Assembly: GCA_008360955.1 (NCBI GenBank)
Contig: LUCM01007992.1
Span: 53,836 to 117,835 of the forward strand
DNA from: Fasciolopsis buskii
Lineage: Eukaryota; Platyhelminthes; Trematoda; Plagiorchiida; Fasciolidae
DNA: 64,000 bases
Direction of reading: 5' to 3'
The notes below the pieces were generated by a model. That model made no database searches, was not told where the DNA came from, and saw only the letters and a list, made by a program, of their open reading frames with translations. Below, in pieces: positions 51,712 through 62,819 of the stretch. Made by a program: the position numbers and the translations under genes. The stretch's first letter is position 1; every line of letters begins with the position of its first letter.

Positions 51712-51921
51712 ATGAAGAAAAAAGAAATGACAGAACCAGAAAGCTCAGTACAAAGCCTATCTGCCGGAGCTTTTTCATCGGCAGAGGCCTATGTGCTGAG
51801 AAAGGGGTTTCAGTTTCACTGTGCAAAGACTGAAAAAGAAACAGTCTCTGCTGAGGAACAGATCTTTTCAAATCTTCCAAATAAGAGGGCCGCCCAAGCC
51901 AGACTCGTTGCAGAATTCTGA
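51712..51921 (+). pseudogene. Possible Penelope-like element N-terminal fragment
   Basis: A 69-codon frame with SLSAGAFSSAEAYVLRKGFQF followed by a Glu/Lys-rich stretch and EEQIFSNLPNKRAA. The pattern LS...E..VL.KG..F is typical of the region just before the RT in Penelope-like and some other flatworm retroelements. Only this piece is visible, with no RT or GIY-YIG domain nearby, so the family call rests on one motif. It could also be a host exon. Confidence 0.3.
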
Positions 51922-52539
51922 ATCCACACGTGTGAATCTTCCCTGATGGTCATTTCCCTTGGTGGGTCCATGTGAAACTAAGTAACGCAATACCTTCAAT
52001 TTCTTGTCCTTCTGCAATTACTTTTGGCGCGTTTGGAATGTAAGTATGTCTTTTCTGATTCACCTACACCGGAAAGTTTCAGGCGATTGCGTTATTCGTT
52101 TTCCTCGTCGATTGTCTGTTGCTCCAGGAGTCTCGTCACCGAATTCCCCAACACTCCGACACAATGAACCTCAAGACGTCAGCGGCATGTTTTTGTGTCG
52201 ATCTGGCGGTTGAGGAAACAACAAGATCGGTATGATATCATTCGAAATACGCGTGTATCACATAAGTTAAACACGACTCTACGGGTAGATCTAATCAATT
52301 TTATCCTAGTCCGTTTCTGATAGCCATTTTCAGGTGGGTTTAAATTCCACTGGATGTTTTGAGACAAGAATCACCAGTCAATATGCGGCTGACACCATAG
52401 AATGATTTACTGAATATTAAGCTCAAATTTCATAATGCTACCGGTGAAAAGCAAATGAGCATGTTAGCAAAATCTAACTTCACTAATGTTTTACTGATTA
52501 GTTGTATTTGACCTTCTATCACGCGTTGACTTCGTGAAT

Positions 52540-52770
52540 TCACTCAAATGATTCTTTCGTCAGTAGCTTCCTTGTTTCATCTTGTTGAGTCACAAGGTCA
52601 CACGAAGTGATAATGTAGTCTAGTTCGGTCGGATTCAACAACATTTTTTGTAACCGGCAATATGAATCCTTAGAATGTTTACATCTGTGACCGTGGCAAG
52701 CAGTACTTTCGTTATAGTCTCGGTATTCAGAGTCATACTCTTTCCCGTGATATCGTTTTAGAAAAACCAA
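52540..52770 (-). CDS. Unrecognised Cys/His-containing frame
   Basis: A 76-codon ATG-initiated frame with acidic, protein-like composition: KRYHGKEYDSEYRDYNES, then CHGHRCKHSKDSYC, then a hydrophilic tail ending TRKLLTKESFE. The Cys/His cluster hints at a metal site but fits no finger pattern I know. It lies about 100 bp from the 499-bp RT repeat. It may be an exon or chance. Confidence 0.2.
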   Translation of the reverse strand: MVFLKRYHGKEYDSEYRDYNESTACHGHRCKHSKDSYCRLQKMLLNPTELDYIITSCDLVTQQDETRKLLTKESFE

Positions 52771-52874
52771 ACAGTTAAGATGGTAAGGTCCTACCTAATG
52801 GAACTAAATATTTTCTGAATTCTCATGGTAGACAGCTAATTCTCGACTCCATACGTACAATAAGAAGGGATTTT

Positions 52875-53373
52875 GCAGATAATTCATCTCTAGCCCGCCT
52901 CATCTGGGAGGTGATCAATAGCTTTAAATGCTGATACCGCTAAATGTGTTGGGGAATCGGTCACATGATGGATTGTGAACAGCAGAGCAGCTTTTGCGAA
53001 CATGCGACACTGGTACCACCGACAAATTATATTCGACTTTCCTCCAGGGAAATGTCCACAGTGTCCCAATTCGTATTGTTCTTCCTTATGACTGCGAGTC
53101 TTGGCCTGTTCATGTTGAAGAATCTCGACGGCTTTCTGGATTCCACCACCCGTGTCTCCAACTTATTGTTCGAGTCTGGTGGGAATATCGAGTGAGCAAT
53201 GATGAGGTGAGTCATCATGTGTTGGGTCCAGACAGTCGTCATCTGACTGAGGCAATCCAACTGCATCGTTTTTGGTGGTTTGAGCACGTGTTGCGTATGT
53301 TTGCCCCTCCTCAGCCTTCTTGTTCCCGACTCACGCGCTGAGCGGGGCCCGATGATTCAACGCTGAGATCAGG
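52875..53373 (+). repeat. 499-bp direct repeat, copy 1: RTE-like RT C-terminal fragment
   Basis: Identical as printed to 55245-55743 (offset 2370). On the plus strand it encodes, with one frame change, RAAFANMRHW (the KARAAFANLRHLW block), VLPYDCESWPVHVEE (LLYGCETWPLRVED), LSGFHHPCLQLIVRVWWEYRVSND (FDHRCLRxIARVRWxxRxSN) and FWWFEHVLRM (LRWLGHVLRM). This is the C-terminal part of an RTE-like polyprotein. A 13-bp GACAAAGAAGTTT follows at once. In copy 2 the same 13 bp come after 18 further bases, so the original homology extended slightly further. Confidence 0.9.
52994..53341 (+). pseudogene. RT C-terminal fragment within repeat copy 1
   Basis: A 115-codon frame covering the YDCESWPVHVEE block to the FEHVLRM block. 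It carries no catalytic residues and lacks everything upstream, so it is a 5'-truncated or transposed scrap. The same residues occur at 55364-55711. Confidence 0.8.
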
Positions 53374-54402
53374 GACAAAGAAGTTTGTCTATTTTGGCGT
53401 CTGCTGATATTCTGCATATTCCCAGCCTGATCTTAGTATTATCGAATGCGGCTGGTTAAAGGCGCTGCAAGACCTATTTCGGTATGATTGTTATTTGGAC
53501 GAAGACTGTGCAGGGTGCCTTTTAAACTCCTGCCTTTCTCAATAAATCGAAAGCAAAATGGGAAATTACCAAAATGCTTATGGTGAAGCTGCAAAGTCAA
53601 AATGTTTTACCTTGTCGTTTCTTTTTTCTTCTTGTGTCAGTTTTCTGTGCAATACTATTCAGCTATTTTTGCTTTGCCGACAAAATTGTTGTCAGCCAGC
53701 ATAAAACGGTTGTGTAGGTATGTATCAAATGTGGAAGACGTGTTTCATAGTTACGTTATCAATTGATCAGGCGAACACATGAATCCATATGTCCCATATT
53801 TGGTCCGTCACATGCTGAAGTTGGTCCTCTTGATTCAGCGCATTATCGTTTAGATTTAATGTCCTTTCATCTTGCGATATTGTCCCTGGTCGTACGGTAC
53901 TAATGAAAATCACCTTTCCCCTCATGCTTTAGTGCGGGTTCTGCAGTGTTCAGCAGGGAGGTTATTGTATGAGTACAGGTAACATCATGTAGTCTCGCTG
54001 GGTCGGTACTTAGGTACAAGTACTTTTTTATTTCCTTCAGAACTGTGAAAACAATATTCATCGCCCTAGGATCTATTGTTCTCCCAGATTGTGCTCATAG
54101 CTGAAAGGAATCAGTATCTGGTGAATATAAGCAACACGACTGAATAGTACCAGCAATGAAGATTTATGTAAAGACGTTCATGATTTGTCCGAATATTTTG
54201 TCATAAGTCTAGTTCGGTTCAACCACGCATCTATTGCAACACATTCTGATCATTTTTCACGTCACAAATGTTATAAGAATCCATGAAATTTACTCTTTGT
54301 AGTCTGAATACGAGAAATACATCTTTCGGGAAAAACCGTCTTATGTTTAGCACGAGAAAAAGTAATTTATGATTCCGTATAGATAAATTAAATCTAAATT
54401 AG
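53374..54402. other. Anonymous DNA between the two 499-bp copies
   Basis: No frame of note and no similarity seen to the flanks of copy 2, so the two copies are not simply halves of an intact tandem duplication. Confidence 0.45.
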
Positions 54403-54678
54403 TCCAAAATCTCATTGTCATTGACTAATCGTGTTTTCCAACTATGTGATAAACAGCACCGCAACCTCCCTCAGGATAACAGTGAACAAGAACAGGCTAT
54501 GTTCAAGCGATTACTGTTGTCGTATTTGAGTAGGAACGTTGCACATTATAAACCCCGACCTCTGGTCAGAACATGGTTATCAAGTCGACTTCGCTTCGAT
54601 TGCTGCGAGTTATTTTTATCAAAACTAGATGCAATTGTTGGTGAATCAGCTTTGGAAACATTTATCCGTAGTGACTGA
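54403..54678 (+). CDS. Candidate host terminal exon, family not recognised
   Basis: Open from 54403 after an in-frame TAG to a TGA at 54676-54678. The composition is distinctly protein-like: LPQDNSEQEQAMFKRLL, SYLSRNVAHYKPRPLV, WLSSRLRFDCCELFLSKLD and a final ETFIRSD. The 5' part may be intron: CTAAT and GTGTTTTCC precede AACAG at about 54455, a possible acceptor, so the exon could start there in the same frame. It looks like a last exon with a native stop. No domain could be named, and no partner exon was found upstream. Confidence 0.35.
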   Translation, partial: SKISLSLTNRVFQLCDKQHRNLPQDNSEQEQAMFKRLLLSYLSRNVAHYKPRPLVRTWLSSRLRFDCCELFLSKLDAIVGESALETFIRSD

Positions 54679-54790
54679 AGTGTCAACAAATAGCCAAAAT
54701 TTCCTATTAGACTGTATCGTTGAACAAAAAAGTTTACGTAAAACTTTGGTAAATTATTAGTAAAGCCGTAAGAGGCAAAAATTGATACTT

Positions 54791-55247
54791 GGCCTAACCC
54801 ATGCACTTCACATTTCCCTTTAGCGTTCAGTTAGTGGAATATTTAGAAAGCGCATTGGTATCGTTACCATCAGTACAAGAGTTTGGATGTTGTTTTCTGA
54901 CAATAGTGATTATCTGCACGGGTGTTTGAACTTCACCACTGAAAATGCTTTGTGTGACACTTCCGTTTACGGTGCCACAATTTAGGTTTGGATGAAATCC
55001 GGCTGAGTGTACACTAACCGTGCATCCGACGTCAGACTAATAAAATTAGGGTGGACAAACGTACTTCAAGTAAATTTGTCCTCAGGTTTTAATCTAATAG
55101 TTTTCACTCAAGCCGGGTCGAAATGAAATTCTATTTTTAGATACCAAGTGTCCTGGTCGGGAAACCGTAACTTCTGTCCACTGCAATTAGTTTTCTTTAT
55201 CAGCCATTCGTGAGCGAGCATCATAACTGATGATAACTAAAGAAGCA
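54791..55247 (-). repeat. 457-bp dispersed repeat block (copy B), inverted relative to 25858-26314
   Basis: Reverse complement of copy A, about 98% identical in the parts compared, with differences at only a few transition sites. Its right end overlaps the start of the second 499-bp RT repeat by three bases (GCA at 55245-55247), so the two repeats are joined directly. Confidence 0.9.
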
Positions 55248-55743
55248 GATAATTCATCTCTAGCCCGCCTCATCTGGGAGGTGATCAATAGCTTTAAATG
55301 CTGATACCGCTAAATGTGTTGGGGAATCGGTCACATGATGGATTGTGAACAGCAGAGCAGCTTTTGCGAACATGCGACACTGGTACCACCGACAAATTAT
55401 ATTCGACTTTCCTCCAGGGAAATGTCCACAGTGTCCCAATTCGTATTGTTCTTCCTTATGACTGCGAGTCTTGGCCTGTTCATGTTGAAGAATCTCGACG
55501 GCTTTCTGGATTCCACCACCCGTGTCTCCAACTTATTGTTCGAGTCTGGTGGGAATATCGAGTGAGCAATGATGAGGTGAGTCATCATGTGTTGGGTCCA
55601 GACAGTCGTCATCTGACTGAGGCAATCCAACTGCATCGTTTTTGGTGGTTTGAGCACGTGTTGCGTATGTTTGCCCCTCCTCAGCCTTCTTGTTCCCGAC
55701 TCACGCGCTGAGCGGGGCCCGATGATTCAACGCTGAGATCAGG
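55245..55743 (+). repeat. 499-bp direct repeat, copy 2: RTE-like RT C-terminal fragment
   Basis: Same sequence as 52875-53373, no mismatch seen. Its left neighbour is the inverted 457-bp block; the left neighbour of copy 1 is different DNA. The sharp left boundary and perfect identity point to a recent copying event. Confidence 0.9.
55364..55711 (+). pseudogene. RT C-terminal fragment within repeat copy 2
   Basis: The same 115-codon frame as 52994-53341, with the YDCESWPVHVEE and FEHVLRM blocks. A dead fragment with no catalytic motif. Confidence 0.8.
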
Positions 55744-58261
55744 CTGTTACATGGGATACGAGACAAAGAAGTTTATTTCGCTTTTGTTGTCGGTTGGTGT
55801 TGCTCGTTCTGGTGTTTGTGAACGAAGCTGTAACCAAAAAACATGGGTCATAATCAAATGTAGTGATACGACTGCCGCATGACCTGCCTCTGGAACTTGT
55901 TTCTTGGTAAAAATAGGAAAACTAAAATAACAGCTGGTTTCTTTTGTAATTATATCCACACATTAATCCGTTTTTTTCCATTCTGTAAGTGATGATATAT
56001 ACATATGGATGGAAAACACTTCCAGCTACTAGTTTTTCCTCAACCTCAAAATCGATCTTCTACTCCAAATCGTCTTAGTGCGTCGATAGATCTCCAATGC
56101 TGACATACTGCGGATTGTCACACGCGCTCCATGAACTTGCTGTATTCCATCACCTGTCGTCCAATCCCAAAACCCAGCCCTAACATTCTTTCGCTTTCAT
56201 CATGAACGTACATGGCCAGTCATAAATTCGAAGGTTTTTGTCCAGAGATATCGAAATTACAGGTTTCTGATCGCCTTTTAACTTGAACTGCGAAATTAAG
56301 GGTCTTTCTTTTTTTTTCTCGATTTCCTCCTGCTTGATGATTTGGATAATTATGTTTACTCAGTACATGTTTTGAAAGCCGGACGGAATTCCGATGAACT
56401 CCTTTTGTGCAGCATCGAATCACAAAAATCTCACTAATATGTCTACGGCGTTTGTTTTGTTTTCCCGTTCAAGTCAATGGTTACCGAAGGCCCAGTCAAC
56501 GTTATCATTTTCAGTCAACATCTATTTACGCAAACAAACAAAAAGGTAAATTTTCCATAAAAGTTCTTATTACCCGTGAAAAAGATCAAAATTCCACTTT
56601 ATGTTTACGCGTGTGAAATGTACTGCTTCAAGGAGTGACAGGGTACGATGCGGGAGTATCACTATCTGGGATTGAATTATTTGTTTTCATATGTGTTTGC
56701 AAGTTAACAAATTCCAATGAAAGATTTATACAGAACGAAAAGTCAACAGGTTTCCTATAAATAAGTACGTGACAAATATAAACTAATAATATGACAAGTT
56801 TGCGAAAGGAATGGATTAATTTGAATAGAAAATTTTGGCCAATACTGAAAGAAGCACTAGTAAGCCGCTTTGTCGTTTCTCGGGGAAGTAGATGATTTCA
56901 AATACGTATTGGAAAGACAAGTAGAAAGAAAGAGCCAGTAGCAATGACTGAAACATGAACGAGACAAAATACAGGGAATCTACTGGAAGTACTGTAAAAG
57001 AGTGTTACAAAGCCGCGACGATCTAAACGCCAGCTTGTTGTGTCCATTCGGGGAGGCATAGAAAAAGTGACCGGTATGGACAGGGAGAAATGAGTGGAGG
57101 TGGTGACAATGGTGATCGCGTGAGTCCCGTGGAAGCACGATGTCAGGTGAAGATGTAGAAGAGCGAATGTCGACAAACTTCGCTTTTTTAGGATTTGAAG
57201 GGACAAGACTAATCGATATTCGGTCGAAGTTATAAATTAAAGCGTATCAGTACGATTGCAATTATAATTCCACGGAAGTCCAGGTAAGAAATTCACAAAC
57301 AAATATCACTGAAAACAATTTTTTTCTATGCAATGCCGAAGTAAACGCTGTTCCAACAGATGGTATAAAATATAAATGGATTATGTTGAGAGAACCGCTA
57401 ATTCAGCCTGGATTTATAGAGCTTCGAAATGTAGATTGATATGTCGAATGTCTTTTGATGTACCACACTGACTTCGGAGATATGGTCAGCCAAAATGCTC
57501 TTCAGACGGCGGACTAAATTTGATCGGCAGAACTGAGCAATGGAAATATCAGCCAGAGTCGAATCACAGATGACAGAGCATGCACAGTTATCGTTTTGTC
57601 AAATTCTTTTGGAACGTGAGGGAAAGAACAGATGAACAGTCATTAAAATTCGGCCATCAAAGCTGTTGAGCAAAAGTGAAACGCCAAGAGGTACGAAGTC
57701 TACATAAAGCCAGAATCAGAAGCGCCAAATGAGAAGTTACTTGGTTAAGCACGGATAATAATGGCCAACAATACGTGTGACATTGTTGGGACAAATGCTA
57801 ACCGAGTGAGATAATAAGAAATATCGACTCTATTCGACGAGCTTGATGAAAACTAACGTAAACCCAAATGACCAGTTATCCGGAGTGTGGCTGACTGATC
57901 GACTGAGTATACATGTATCTACAACACTCCTTGACTTCCTGTAAATGTGACTGCATTATTTCGACAATAAAATCAATAAAGGCCTATGCCCATCTACTTC
58001 ATTACCTCAGACGCGAAGCAAGAGCATTTCCTGCGCATTTACTTACCTGGTTTAACCCATGGTTGTTGATGCATCTTTGCAAAGCAGTCTTTTGGTCAAA
58101 GGATATGGCTAGCACATCGGTGCGACGTTTGGAGAAACAAGATAAATACCGAATGGTTTCCTTGCTGAAAGTAGGCAACCATGACAAACAGAGTGTGGTG
58201 ATAAAATTTCCGCTCGCAGTGAATACTCAAGTAGCTTGCCGAGGATCGCTTTAGAAAACGC
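55744..58261. other. Anonymous DNA with one longer unclassified frame
   Basis: The plus frame 57913-58254 (113 codons, ATG start) is basic and has no nameable domain. Frames at 55747-55959 and 56898-57206 (minus) have none either. Confidence 0.4.
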
Positions 58262-58508
58262 TTATACTAAGTTTGGGTTTAGTGATTTAATTTGAAAAAA
58301 AAAATCCACAGTAAAGGAAGACGTTGAGAAGATAACATCGAGGTAATAGGGACGTACAAATCTCTGTAAAATGTGCTTCTCGTCCAGATCGACCGAAATC
58401 CAATAGACCAAACCATTGTACCTAGGTTCGGCAAATTTCACCGTGTAATTTGTGTCGAGGTAGCCATCAGTGTAAAGCCTCTTTGCGGACAATTTCAACA
58501 ATTTGTGT
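58262..58508 (-). CDS. Candidate host exon on the minus strand with a good 3' splice site
   Basis: On the minus strand a T-rich tract TTTGTTTTTTCTGCTGCAG ends at 58509, an excellent 3' splice site. It is followed by an open frame with protein-like text: LSAKRLYTDGYLDTNYTVKF, then GLVYWISVDLDEKHILQRFV and RPYYLDV. It runs to a TAA at 58264-58262, or could splice out earlier: CCTAG followed by GTACAA near 58422 is a possible donor. The longer ATG frame that starts at 58636 reads through the presumed intron and is probably misleading. The family is not recognised. Confidence 0.35.
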
Positions 58509-58662
58509 CTGCAGCAGAAAAAACAAACGTGACTAGATGGAGTACATGACAAGACAATTAAAAAGGGAAACCTCAACCTACAAAGAAGTACAATCAGCAT
58601 AACTCGACAGAGCAAAATGAGACATTTTACAAACATTTTGAGATCAATAGAACTGCGAATTT

Positions 58663-58908
58663 CTATAGGACACGGCCGACTTTAAGTTGGTATATGGTCT
58701 CGAATTTCGGAAGTGAACAAAAATGGTACCGACAGACGACGGAAAATAAGTTAACGAGGACAGCTACGTAATCCTTGACAATCCACTCATTTTCTATCCA
58801 ACTACAAGCACATGAATGAGCCAGGGAAATCTTGCATTCCGAATACCGTTCATCACACGTTGCGGTAGCAACGATTCGTGTAAGATATTCACAATTAAGT
58901 TTTTTCAT
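58663..58908 (-). CDS. Possible upstream exon, minus strand
   Basis: An 81-codon ATG frame whose middle (CKISLAHSCACSWIENEWIVKD) is Cys-rich and protein-like. A GATTAC followed by GTAGCT near 58765 could be a donor. It lies about 250 bp upstream, in minus sense, of the exon candidate at 58262-58508, so the two could belong to one transcript. This is speculative: neither has a recognised domain. Confidence 0.2.
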   Translation of the reverse strand: MKKLNCEYLTRIVATATCDERYSECKISLAHSCACSWIENEWIVKDYVAVLVNLFSVVCRYHFCSLPKFETIYQLKVGRVL

Positions 58909-60689
58909 GTATGTAGTTTTCTGATTGCTTCATAACTGGCTGACATCTTACCGGTATTTTGTGTTAAACAACTTCAGTCTGGTTACACAATCCATCGCTC
59001 TACAACAAGCTATCGGTTTGAACGTTTGAACTTTCGAAGGTGATCCACAATTTATGAGTCTCTTAGGCACTTGTCATTTTTCATTTTGAAAGCATCCGTT
59101 GAATGTTCGAGTTAATATATACTCCGAATGTCAAGTCGACTTTCATAGACGAAATTGGAGGTGGATCAAGAGTGCTTATGGTAGACTCTTAGACCTACGT
59201 GGGTCGGGCCAAATGATTCACACTAAAATAGATTCACATTCGAGTGAAACCCAGTCGGCAACAGGTTTCTTGCATCACATGATGCGCTGACATCAATTTA
59301 ATTATTATAAGGAGTAATCTCACCGACGGTCGTCAGTCGCACTGAACGTTCATTAGTGACTGAAAGACAGCCACCGAGTGTCGTCTCAATAGTAAACGAA
59401 GATTACGGTCACTCGAGTAGTTGGACAACGTCCTCTACAAACAATTTTCAGAGTTAAGCACGGACGCTGGATCTCTTCAATGCATGTAAACAGGTGCAAC
59501 AATGTGTGCACATATCTTGCTTGTCGGGACCATGGTTGAAAACAAAAACAATGCTAGAGAAGAAACGGCAAACGGATGACAGTGCAGACAGCACCACCCC
59601 GTCAGTTATTCAAAACCCATCATCATCATCACCATCGCTCAGCATTAAACAGCGAAGTAATCCCCACTGACCACTGTCTTTTTCCCAAGGTTACATATGT
59701 CCATTAAAGAGTTTATATTCAAGCGGAACAGGGAGTGAAAGCACACAGGCGGGAAAAGATAAGATGCTGCTGTAACCTATTAGGTGTATTTTGACCTAAC
59801 CTACTCACGGTCTATCGCCTGAGCGATGACCTTTCCCATACACAATGCCCAGGCCTGGGATTTGCAGCATGCTGCTGCTCTCGAAATACAGCACGGGACA
59901 CTAAGGACCATTTCCTAGAACTTCTTTTCAGTGAAACATGTTTATCCTAGGGGAAGTGATCAGTTGTCTGAATAGCTGTGAGATTAAAGCCATGGTTGTT
60001 TCAGAAACAGCACTTAGAGGTTGCAAAATTTATTTAAGCCTGTTGATTTACGAAAGCGAAGTAATGGTCCAAGTTTTACGGGGAAAAGCCAACGTTTTGG
60101 TATGGGCCTTTTTCACCGCCATGGCGTCACACAGACAGATTTGAATGCTATATTCTGACCATTGCTACTTCATTAAACATTGTAACACGGAACCGCACAT
60201 TGCCGTCGACGGTTTGGTGACAGCTGCCTAGTGATTTTGCACTTCTTTGCTGGCAAGCACTGGCTGTAGAAGAATGTGGATAACGGGGCTCTGTCCGCGT
60301 TTATTCCCAATGGTCTCACCTGCAACCTACTTCAGATAAGTTCTGTCATAAACGGAGGTATTTTTGTCAGACCGAATTGCTCTGTCTAACTTTACTCGGC
60401 ACACATACCTCCAACGTTTTAACTAAGCATCATGGTTGAGCATGGTTTACATTCAGTAGGCGTTTCGTAACAGTATTAGGCAAACAGATAGTCTTTTGCC
60501 GAATGGAACGTTTTTTCAAGAAAATCATCACTAGCCGAGGAGGTAAACACAAATGCTGTTCTCAGGTAATCAATAGTGTACAGCTTCTATGACACAGTAA
60601 ACCAGAAAGGAAATGGTGGTGTAAACTATAATACAAAGTCCACGCGCATATAGACTACTAGAACGCGAAAACTTGTTTGGATATAGGTC
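58909..60689. other. Anonymous DNA; G+C-richer patch 59300-60150
   Basis: Contains a CATCATCATCATCACCATC run near 59620 and a G+C-richer patch that may be an old retroelement tail. No coding motif was recognised, and the plus frames at 59099-59290 and 59938-60144 are unremarkable. Confidence 0.35.
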
Positions 60690-61382
60690 ACGAATGAATA
60701 TCCATGCGCATGTTGGGCGATTACGACATTGATATTGCGTGCCCAACCGAGCCCTTCACAAACAGACTGAACCTTGACGCGGAGCGACGGCTTGCGTGCC
60801 TACAGGATCCAACGAGCTACGCACAATAGCTTACCTCAAGCCGAAGATCCAATCATGCCTGGAAGATCAAAGCCAGTCAAAGGCTGATCTGAGTTAGCAC
60901 CTCAGTCAAAAATACGAGTGGAAGTATAATTGATCCAAGTAAATTGGCTTCCACTCAGCCATACCCTGCTGCCTTCAGGTCAGGTTCTTGTCAGAACCAA
61001 AGGCTTTGATTGAGAACCCTAATCGTTCTTCTGCTTAGCGGCTAGACAACCTAGAAGTACCCGTCCATCAATCCCCATGAGTTACACGCCTACAAATAAT
61101 TCCATACTGCATTGATCATCGCGCAGGATAATCAAGACCGCGCTGCCTATTGCATCGAGCGCAGCTGGGGTGGGTAGTGATAAGAATGCTACTGCTCAGA
61201 GTTCCCTCTCTTTTTTTCAACCTGTCTCTTCTGTTTCCAACCCAATCTCTTTGCCCATTCTGCCTAACCATAGTATCCCCATTGCTAACAAGCCCGATAC
61301 TCGCAACGGTTCGTTGTCAAGTAGTGTAATAGGTGGTTTGCAGTCGGTTAGCTCATATTTTCTCAAGCCTCGTCAGCCTCCG

Positions 61383-62161
61383 CATCTGCGTTCGTTCAAT
61401 GTGCGCAATTTAATGCAGGCCGGCCAATAGGCGTGTTTGGCTCTGACAATGGAGTGACTCACTTCCGATTGATGTCTGCTGCGTGAGTGAAACACGAATT
61501 CAGGATTCGAGTAGATTAATTCAACTTACTGCACCAAAACGTCTCGTGAAGATATTTTCATCGCACTTCAGGAGACGAAGCAGCTCAAGCAGTGGATCAG
61601 AGCGATGAAGGAATAGTTTTGAGTGAGAAGGCTGAAGCAGCCCTTCTAGACTGGATCCCAGTCAATAGTCGCTTGAGCTATGACCGTGCAGGAGTCAGTC
61701 GGCGTCCGGAAGGATAGTAGTTTTAAGCCCATTTTATTTGCCATCTCGGCATACGCTCCAACAGACTGCAGCACTGACACGGAGAAAGACGAGTTTTACG
61801 ATGACCTCGTCATCTTTGTTCGAAAGAGCAAAGGCTCTGATATTTTATTGGTGGCAGGTGATTTTAATGCACAAATTGGAAAACCTAGTGTATCAAAGTC
61901 CTGTTTAGGTGGGCGATGCGCCTTGCCTGCTCCGCGAACAGATAATGGAGAAAGACTTATCCAGCTTAGTGCAGACAATAACCTATTCCTATCTAGTACG
62001 AATTCCCGACACAGTTCAAGTTGTACAGCGACATGGCGTTCTAACTCGGCAGGTTGTCTGAGTCAGATTGACCATATCGCAGTTAGCTACCGTTAGCGCG
62101 GTTCTGTCCAGAACTGTAAATCATACTGGACCACGTGCGTCGAATCGGACCACGCTTTAGT
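61383..62161 (+). pseudogene. EEP/AP-like endonuclease domain of the 60.7-kb element
   Basis: Begins with LRSFNVRNLMQAGQ (the NVR opening with its Asn), a stop at 61428, then in another frame CCVSETRIQDSSRLIQLTAP (catalytic Glu block; SETR at 61486-61497). A further frame gives IVLSEKAEAALLDWIPV, and the frame from 61680 gives FAISAYAPTDCS, LLVAGDFNAQIG (catalytic Asp and Asn kept), GGRCALPAPRTDNGERL and SQIDHIAVSYR. A single in-frame TAG follows at 62094, then SDHALV (62145-62162), the catalytic His box. Every active-site block is still visible, so the defects are stops and frameshifts only. It would have nicked target DNA for target-primed reverse transcription. Confidence 0.9.
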
Positions 62162-62165
62162 TTCA

Positions 62166-62710
62166 ATGCGATTTCTGCTACAGCTCAACGGCCATCGACG
62201 CAGGCCACAAACCCGACTGGCTGTCGAACGTTTGTCTGATTCGGCTGTTCGCAACAGCTACGAACAGAAACTGTCCGAGGAACTAAGACCTGCGACCAAT
62301 AGCAATGTAGACGATCAGTGGGATCAAATTAAGCAGGCGATGCATTTGGTAGCAGATTTCGCCTGTCATCCTAGATCTAGCGTCCAGCAAAGACATTGGA
62401 TCTCGCAAGGGTCGCTGGGTCTGATGGGGCAAAAACGCCAGCTCCCTAACTGTAAGGAAGCGAACAAGATGCGTCGACAGTTGTAGCGTCGGTTGACGAT
62501 AAGTCTCGAGAGTGACCGTGAAAACTGATGGGTTAAGGTAGCCGAAGAGATGGAGGAAGCGGCCGCTTCAGATAACAGCCAAAGACTGTTTAAGCCTATA
62601 CGCGACAGCGGTGAGCGGCAAACTTCGGTTAGTGAAGTCGCATGCAACAGGAATGGAGAGCTCATCCATGGTACAAAGCAAACGCTGGACAGTTGGGCAG
62701 AGCACTTCAA
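62166..62710 (+). pseudogene. Endonuclease-RT linker of the 60.7-kb element
   Basis: Same frame as the end of the endonuclease: RLAVERLSDSAVRNSYEQKL, WDQIKQAMH and HWIS up to a TAG at 62484. After it come LESDREN, a TGA, then EEMEEAAASDNSQRLFK and WAEHFKY. This matches the linker that follows the endonuclease in RTE-like polyproteins. No catalytic function is known for this region. Confidence 0.75.
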
Positions 62711-62819
62711 GTATTAGTTTAGCTGGCCGCAAGCCAACGTATGTAGGCCGACGTCTGCATCTGAAAATCCTTGGGAGGTGTTTGTCGACCCCCAACGGAA
62801 GTGCAAGTGCAGCCGAATA

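Noticed and set aside
52944..53195. The 83-codon alternative frame and the minus-strand frame over the 499-bp repeat as separate genes
   Set aside because: They are shadows of the RT C-terminal frame and recur only because the repeat is duplicated.
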